Positions 62,701 to 64,000 of a DNA stretch of 64,000 bases are shown piece by piece (the stretch's first letter is position 1; the number at the start of each line of letters is the position of its first letter). This DNA is from Ctena decussata (taxonomy: Eukaryota; Mollusca; Bivalvia; Lucinida; Lucinidae). The notes under the pieces were generated by a model. It saw only the letters and a list, made by a program, of their open reading frames with translations. It had not been told where the DNA came from and made no database searches. Location: contig OZ022509.1 of the NCBI GenBank assembly GCA_963989385.1, positions 77,832,667 to 77,896,666 on the forward strand. The letters are read 5' to 3'. The position numbers and the translations under genes are program-made.

Positions 62701-63907
62701 ATGTGGTGAAATGTGGTAAGCATAATTACAGACAGGTTGAAATAGAAATGTCACGGATATCGAACTTGGGACCCTTCGATAAAGTCGAGCACTTTACCAC
62801 GTCGCTATAAAAAGCCGGCTTGTACTGCATACTATCCTTTACCCTGTGACATTCTCCCCCTCCATATTGAATGTTGAAGTCGAATTCTTAAAAGTAGTTC
62901 TTAGAAGGAGTAGTAATGCACATGTGGGTCCCTCGTTGGGCGCCATTGTCACGGACTCTTTAAAAAATCTCTAGCTCCAGCCGAGGATCGAACCGGGGAC
63001 CCTTCGATCTAAAGTCGTGCACTCTACCACGTCGCTATAAAAGTCGGCGTGTACCGCAAGGCAGTATACCTAACCTATACCCTGTGACAGAAGTCTTAAA
63101 GGTAGGCAGCTATTACTAAACACATTCAGTGGTTTTGTGAGTTGAACTGAAATATGTAAGATTTATGGCTGACCATAATAAACGAGTGCGATGGATTTCT
63201 AGAAGTCACACTAAATAGTTCTTTGGAACAATATATTGATGCCAGTGTTCTTTGCGATGAAACTTCTTGATGTTCAATTGCTGTTATCGACTTTCTAATC
63301 TTAGAATAATTTCAGCGGGGACACAAAAAAGGAAACAACACTGAAACCGACTTTGATTCGACGACACGCATTGGAATTAGGAAAAAAAAAACTTACTGAA
63401 GTCTCCAAAACGTCCTGTAACTACATGATGTACTTGGCTTTCAGCTGTTTCGTCCAAGACACTGTTACCATGGTTTCCACTGTTGCTAGGTAACGTCGGT
63501 GGAAGTGAACTATATGAAATACGGTAATGTGTGGAACCAGTCATCGGGAAGAGATCTTGTGTGACTTTTTCCTGGCAATGGATCATTTTTAGCAGATTTA
63601 TTGCATGAAAGAAGCAAACAAACTGGATATAAAAATTGAAAAAAAAAAACAACAACAACAAACAAACAAAAAAAAAACAACAAGAAAACTCTTACATGGT
63701 ACATTATATTCCCTAAGGATCCTATTGTTCGCGTAAAGCATCAGCAGTTAACTATTTTCTAGATATAAATATATAGAAGTTAACAAATTTAAAACAATAT
63801 AAAACAAATACCTACAACGAATGAGTGTGCAGGTATGACGATAACCAAACATGTTGTCTGTCTGTTTTTCCTCAACAAAACTTGATAACCTCTCGTCGTT
63901 TGTGACG
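56662..63907 (-). CDS. Gene 2: interleukin-17 receptor-like ectodomain, five visible exons, 5' partial
   Basis: Five minus-strand exons join in phase: 63907-63816, 63571-63397, 59450-59251, 58590-58543, 56775-56662, giving 208 visible residues. In order they show GYQVLLRKNRQTTCLVIVIP, a linker with MTGSTHYRISYSSLPP, then FRPAGWHSAPADWIATIHY, a beta-strand pattern SLEVVFSRPPVIYNFRRFQV, FPDVRPGHYRVS, and a Cys-rich end QCLCYHDNKLCTNC. Order and spacing recall the two fibronectin-III-like ectodomains of IL17RD-type receptors (in human IL17RD, KGFRVILEE, FGFRFFYL and NVSPGDYIIEL occupy matching places). This is an eye alignment. Such receptors bind IL-17 cytokines and signal through a cytoplasmic SEFIR domain. 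No membrane or SEFIR exon was found. The signal peptide should lie beyond the right edge. Confidence 0.65.
56875..57197 (+). mobile_element. Foldback family 2, copy 3 (diverged)
   Basis: CACTGTAAAAAAGCCGTTGG to GAATTTGTTTACAGAG with TA on both sides. Clearly more diverged than the other two copies. In the gene 2 intron between the last two visible exons. Confidence 0.7.
57298..57731 (+). mobile_element. 0.43-kb foldback element (AGGGCGCGTTTACACG ends)
   Basis: AGGGCGCGTTTACACGGCCA...AGTTTCTATGACAAAG is mirrored by CTGTGACATAGAAACTTTGC...CGTGTAAACGCGCCCT. Internal short motifs (TTTGTGACAAAG, CGTGTAAACG) repeat several times. Non-coding. Confidence 0.75.
58345..58490 (+). repeat. CAGACTGC...CTTTTGGACGCA repeat, copy 2
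   Basis: See 26135-26275; shares GCCATTC, TTTTAGACGCA and AACCAAACTTTTC-like blocks in the same order. Confidence 0.5.
58543..58590 (-). CDS. Gene 2, fourth visible exon (48 nt)
   Basis: Acceptor GACTGTTTATTTCAG and donor GTAAGTAAG around 16 codons reading FWHVFPDVRPGHYRVS, phase 0 at both ends. It matches the position of the NVSPGDY motif in IL17RD-type receptors. A GGTTA-rich minisatellite begins just 20 bases upstream (higher coordinates). Confidence 0.65.
58612..58742 (+). repeat. Minisatellite, about 36-bp unit, four copies
   Basis: Unit TAATGCTGGGGTTACCAGTT followed by AAGGTTAAGGTTATGC (with AGGGTCAGGGTTATAC variant). It starts 22 bases from a 48-nt exon of gene 2. Confidence 0.85.
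59251..59450 (-). CDS. Gene 2, third visible exon (second Fn-III-like domain)
   Basis: Acceptor TTACATGTACAG and donor GTAAGTAAT, 200 nt. Two bases complete a split Arg, then 66 codons. PAGWHSAPADWIATIHYMVS, then ENGTGQSLEVVFSRPP, YNFRRFQVALVPEEDYIQ and DVTTD. The V-x-F-x-x-x-P and NF-x-x-F-x-V pattern is typical of IL-17 receptor domains. One N-glycosylation sequon (NGT) is visible. Confidence 0.75.
59575..59665 (+). repeat. GGAGCAAATTCTTTCC family copy
   Basis: CTCCTTTCGGAGCAAATTCT and TTCAAGAGTTGACCCC match 27955-28075; a preceding copy at 58965-59045 has AAAGGAAAGAATTTGCTC/GAAGCAAATTGTTTCCTTT. Confidence 0.55.
59873..60000 (+). repeat. Hairpin repeat
   Basis: ATTGAAATTTGATTTTTCAG...TTCATCGTGTGA is mirrored by TCACACGATGAA...CTGAAAAATTAAATTTTTAT. 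The loop carries GGAACCGGTGGGCGGAGCTA. Confidence 0.6.
60540..62252 (+). mobile_element. TIR-bounded element filled by a ~168-bp tandem array
   Basis: Left TATACGCCCGTCGAAGACGG and right CCCCAACGGGCGTATATTGC form a short inverted repeat (ATACGCCCGT/ACGGGCGTAT). After a (GTCC/GTCT)n tract (60588-60640) come about nine units, each starting near CGTGTCCGCTCCATATCT (60649, 60803, 60969, 61138, 61306, 61474, 61642, 61802, 61965). Two units (60649 and 61642) are a distinct type with ACAAAGGTCAAGGTCACACT. No frame is conserved across units; non-coding. Confidence 0.75.
62749..62851 (-). repeat. 3' LTR of the TRIM-like element (internally deleted)
   Basis: 103 bp, matching the 5' LTR at both ends and through the box A-like part. 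It lacks roughly 30 bases after the TTCGAT of box B, and box B is degraded (AGTTCGATA). The divergence suggests an old insertion. Confidence 0.7.
62852..62863 (-). promoter_or_regulatory. Polypurine tract
   Basis: GGAGGGGGAGAA directly abuts the 3' LTR, the expected plus-strand primer position for reverse transcription. Confidence 0.7.
62926..62945 (-). promoter_or_regulatory. Primer-binding site, tRNA-Lys type
   Basis: Reads TGGCGCCCAACGAGGGACCC one base inside the 5' LTR. The first 12 bases, TGGCGCCCAACG, match the well-known tRNA-Lys(1,2) primer-site core; the rest diverges. Confidence 0.75.
62947..63089 (-). repeat. 5' LTR of the TRIM-like element, with tRNA-like segment
   Basis: 143 bp. 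Internally TAGCGACGTGGTAGAGTGC (box A-like, one mismatch to TRGCNNAGYGG) and, some 40 bases on, GGTTCGATCC (box B). Between them GACTTTAGATC resembles an anticodon arm. It reads as a tRNA-like pol III promoter inside the LTR. Confidence 0.7.
63090..63396 (+). other. Gene 2 intron DNA, nothing recognised
   Basis: Between the TRIM-like element and the second visible gene 2 exon; no repeat or motif identified by eye. Confidence 0.4.
63397..63571 (-). CDS. Gene 2, second visible exon
   Basis: Acceptor ATCCATTGCCAG (pyrimidine-poor) and donor GTAAGTTTT, 175 nt: 58 codons plus one base. Reads EKVTQDLFPMTGSTHYRISY and onward to VVTGRFGDF. An alternative acceptor at 63623-63624 would add 17 hydrophobic residues in the same frame. 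The better start is uncertain. Confidence 0.6.
63816..63907 (-). CDS. Gene 2, first visible exon
   Basis: Minus-strand acceptor TTTGTCTTTGCAG and donor GTAGGTAT, 92 nt: two bases plus 30 codons, SQTTRGYQVLLRKNRQTTCL and onward to HSFV. Of the three frames, this is the one that exits in phase 0 and joins the next exon's open frame. Resembles an IL-17R D1 beta-strand pair with a conserved Cys. Confidence 0.55.
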
Positions 63908-64000
63908 CTGCAAAGACAAAGATAATACTCCATAAAAAACATAAATGATGCCTTAAGCCACCAAGTGCAGACAATGAAGGTTCGTTTTGATATGCCCGTA

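Larger units (their letters stand above)
62749..63089 (-). mobile_element. Miniature LTR retrotransposon (TRIM-like) with tRNA-like LTRs
   Basis: On the minus strand: LTR 63089-62947, one base, primer-binding site 62945-62926, a 62-base spacer, polypurine tract 62863-62852, LTR 62851-62749. Both LTRs start TGTCACAGGGTA and end CCGTGACA (TG...CA). There is no coding capacity. LTR, PBS, PPT, LTR in this order and spacing is diagnostic of an LTR element; at 341 bp it is in TRIM size range. Flanks (AGAAA and GAAGT) do not give a clean target-site duplication. It lies in the largest intron of gene 2, in the same orientation as the gene. Confidence 0.8.

Noticed and set aside
62757..63060. Two tRNA genes or two independent tRNA SINEs on the minus strand
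   Set aside because: The copies are bounded by TGTCAC...GTGACA and separated by PBS and PPT, which fits LTRs of one element better; anticodon and acceptor stems are poor.

Overview
Eukaryotic (animal) genomic DNA, not bacterial. It is AT-rich, has long introns with GT/AG junctions, dense foldback (MITE-like) repeats, LINE remains, microsatellites and tRNA-derived repeats. The palindromic repeat families and the repeat density fit a bivalve mollusc. That species inference comes from recognising repeat types and was not searched.

Two protein genes can be reconstructed by hand, and they converge. Gene 1 (+ strand, 6593-46714, 5' end before the window) has 19 visible coding exons. They join in phase into one open frame of 1466 residues: a long alpha-helical coiled coil (residues about 1-970), then a Ser/Pro/Arg-rich tail with a 14-3-3-type site (RSKSAP), basic patches and a C-terminal class I PDZ ligand (ETPV). 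I cannot name the family; a cytoskeletal or membrane scaffold (MTCL/SOGA-like or CCDC88-like) is the best guess. Gene 2 (- strand, 56662-63907, 5' end beyond the right edge) has five phase-compatible exons. They encode part of an extracellular region resembling interleukin-17 receptors (IL17RD type). The last visible exon runs into a stop with AATAAA 144 bases on, so a receptor without membrane segment is possible.

Layout: 1-6.6 kb, repeats, a LINE relic and a pogo-like transposase relic. 6.6-46.7 kb, gene 1, including a 14.3-kb intron that holds a 7.7-kb inverted repeat. 46.7-56.5 kb, 3' UTR and repeat-filled intergenic DNA with three foldback elements. 56.5-64 kb, gene 2, whose largest intron (3.9 kb) carries a 1.7-kb tandem array and a miniature LTR retrotransposon (TRIM-like) with tRNA-like sequence in its LTRs.

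The most unusual items are the 341-bp TRIM-like element with Lys-type primer site, polypurine tract and tRNA-like LTRs; a dead tandem copy of a gene 1 exon in the adjacent intron; long palindromes just upstream of several splice acceptors; inverted repeats bracketing single exons; and a LINE with the inverted 5' end expected from twin priming. All family names come from reading motifs by eye.
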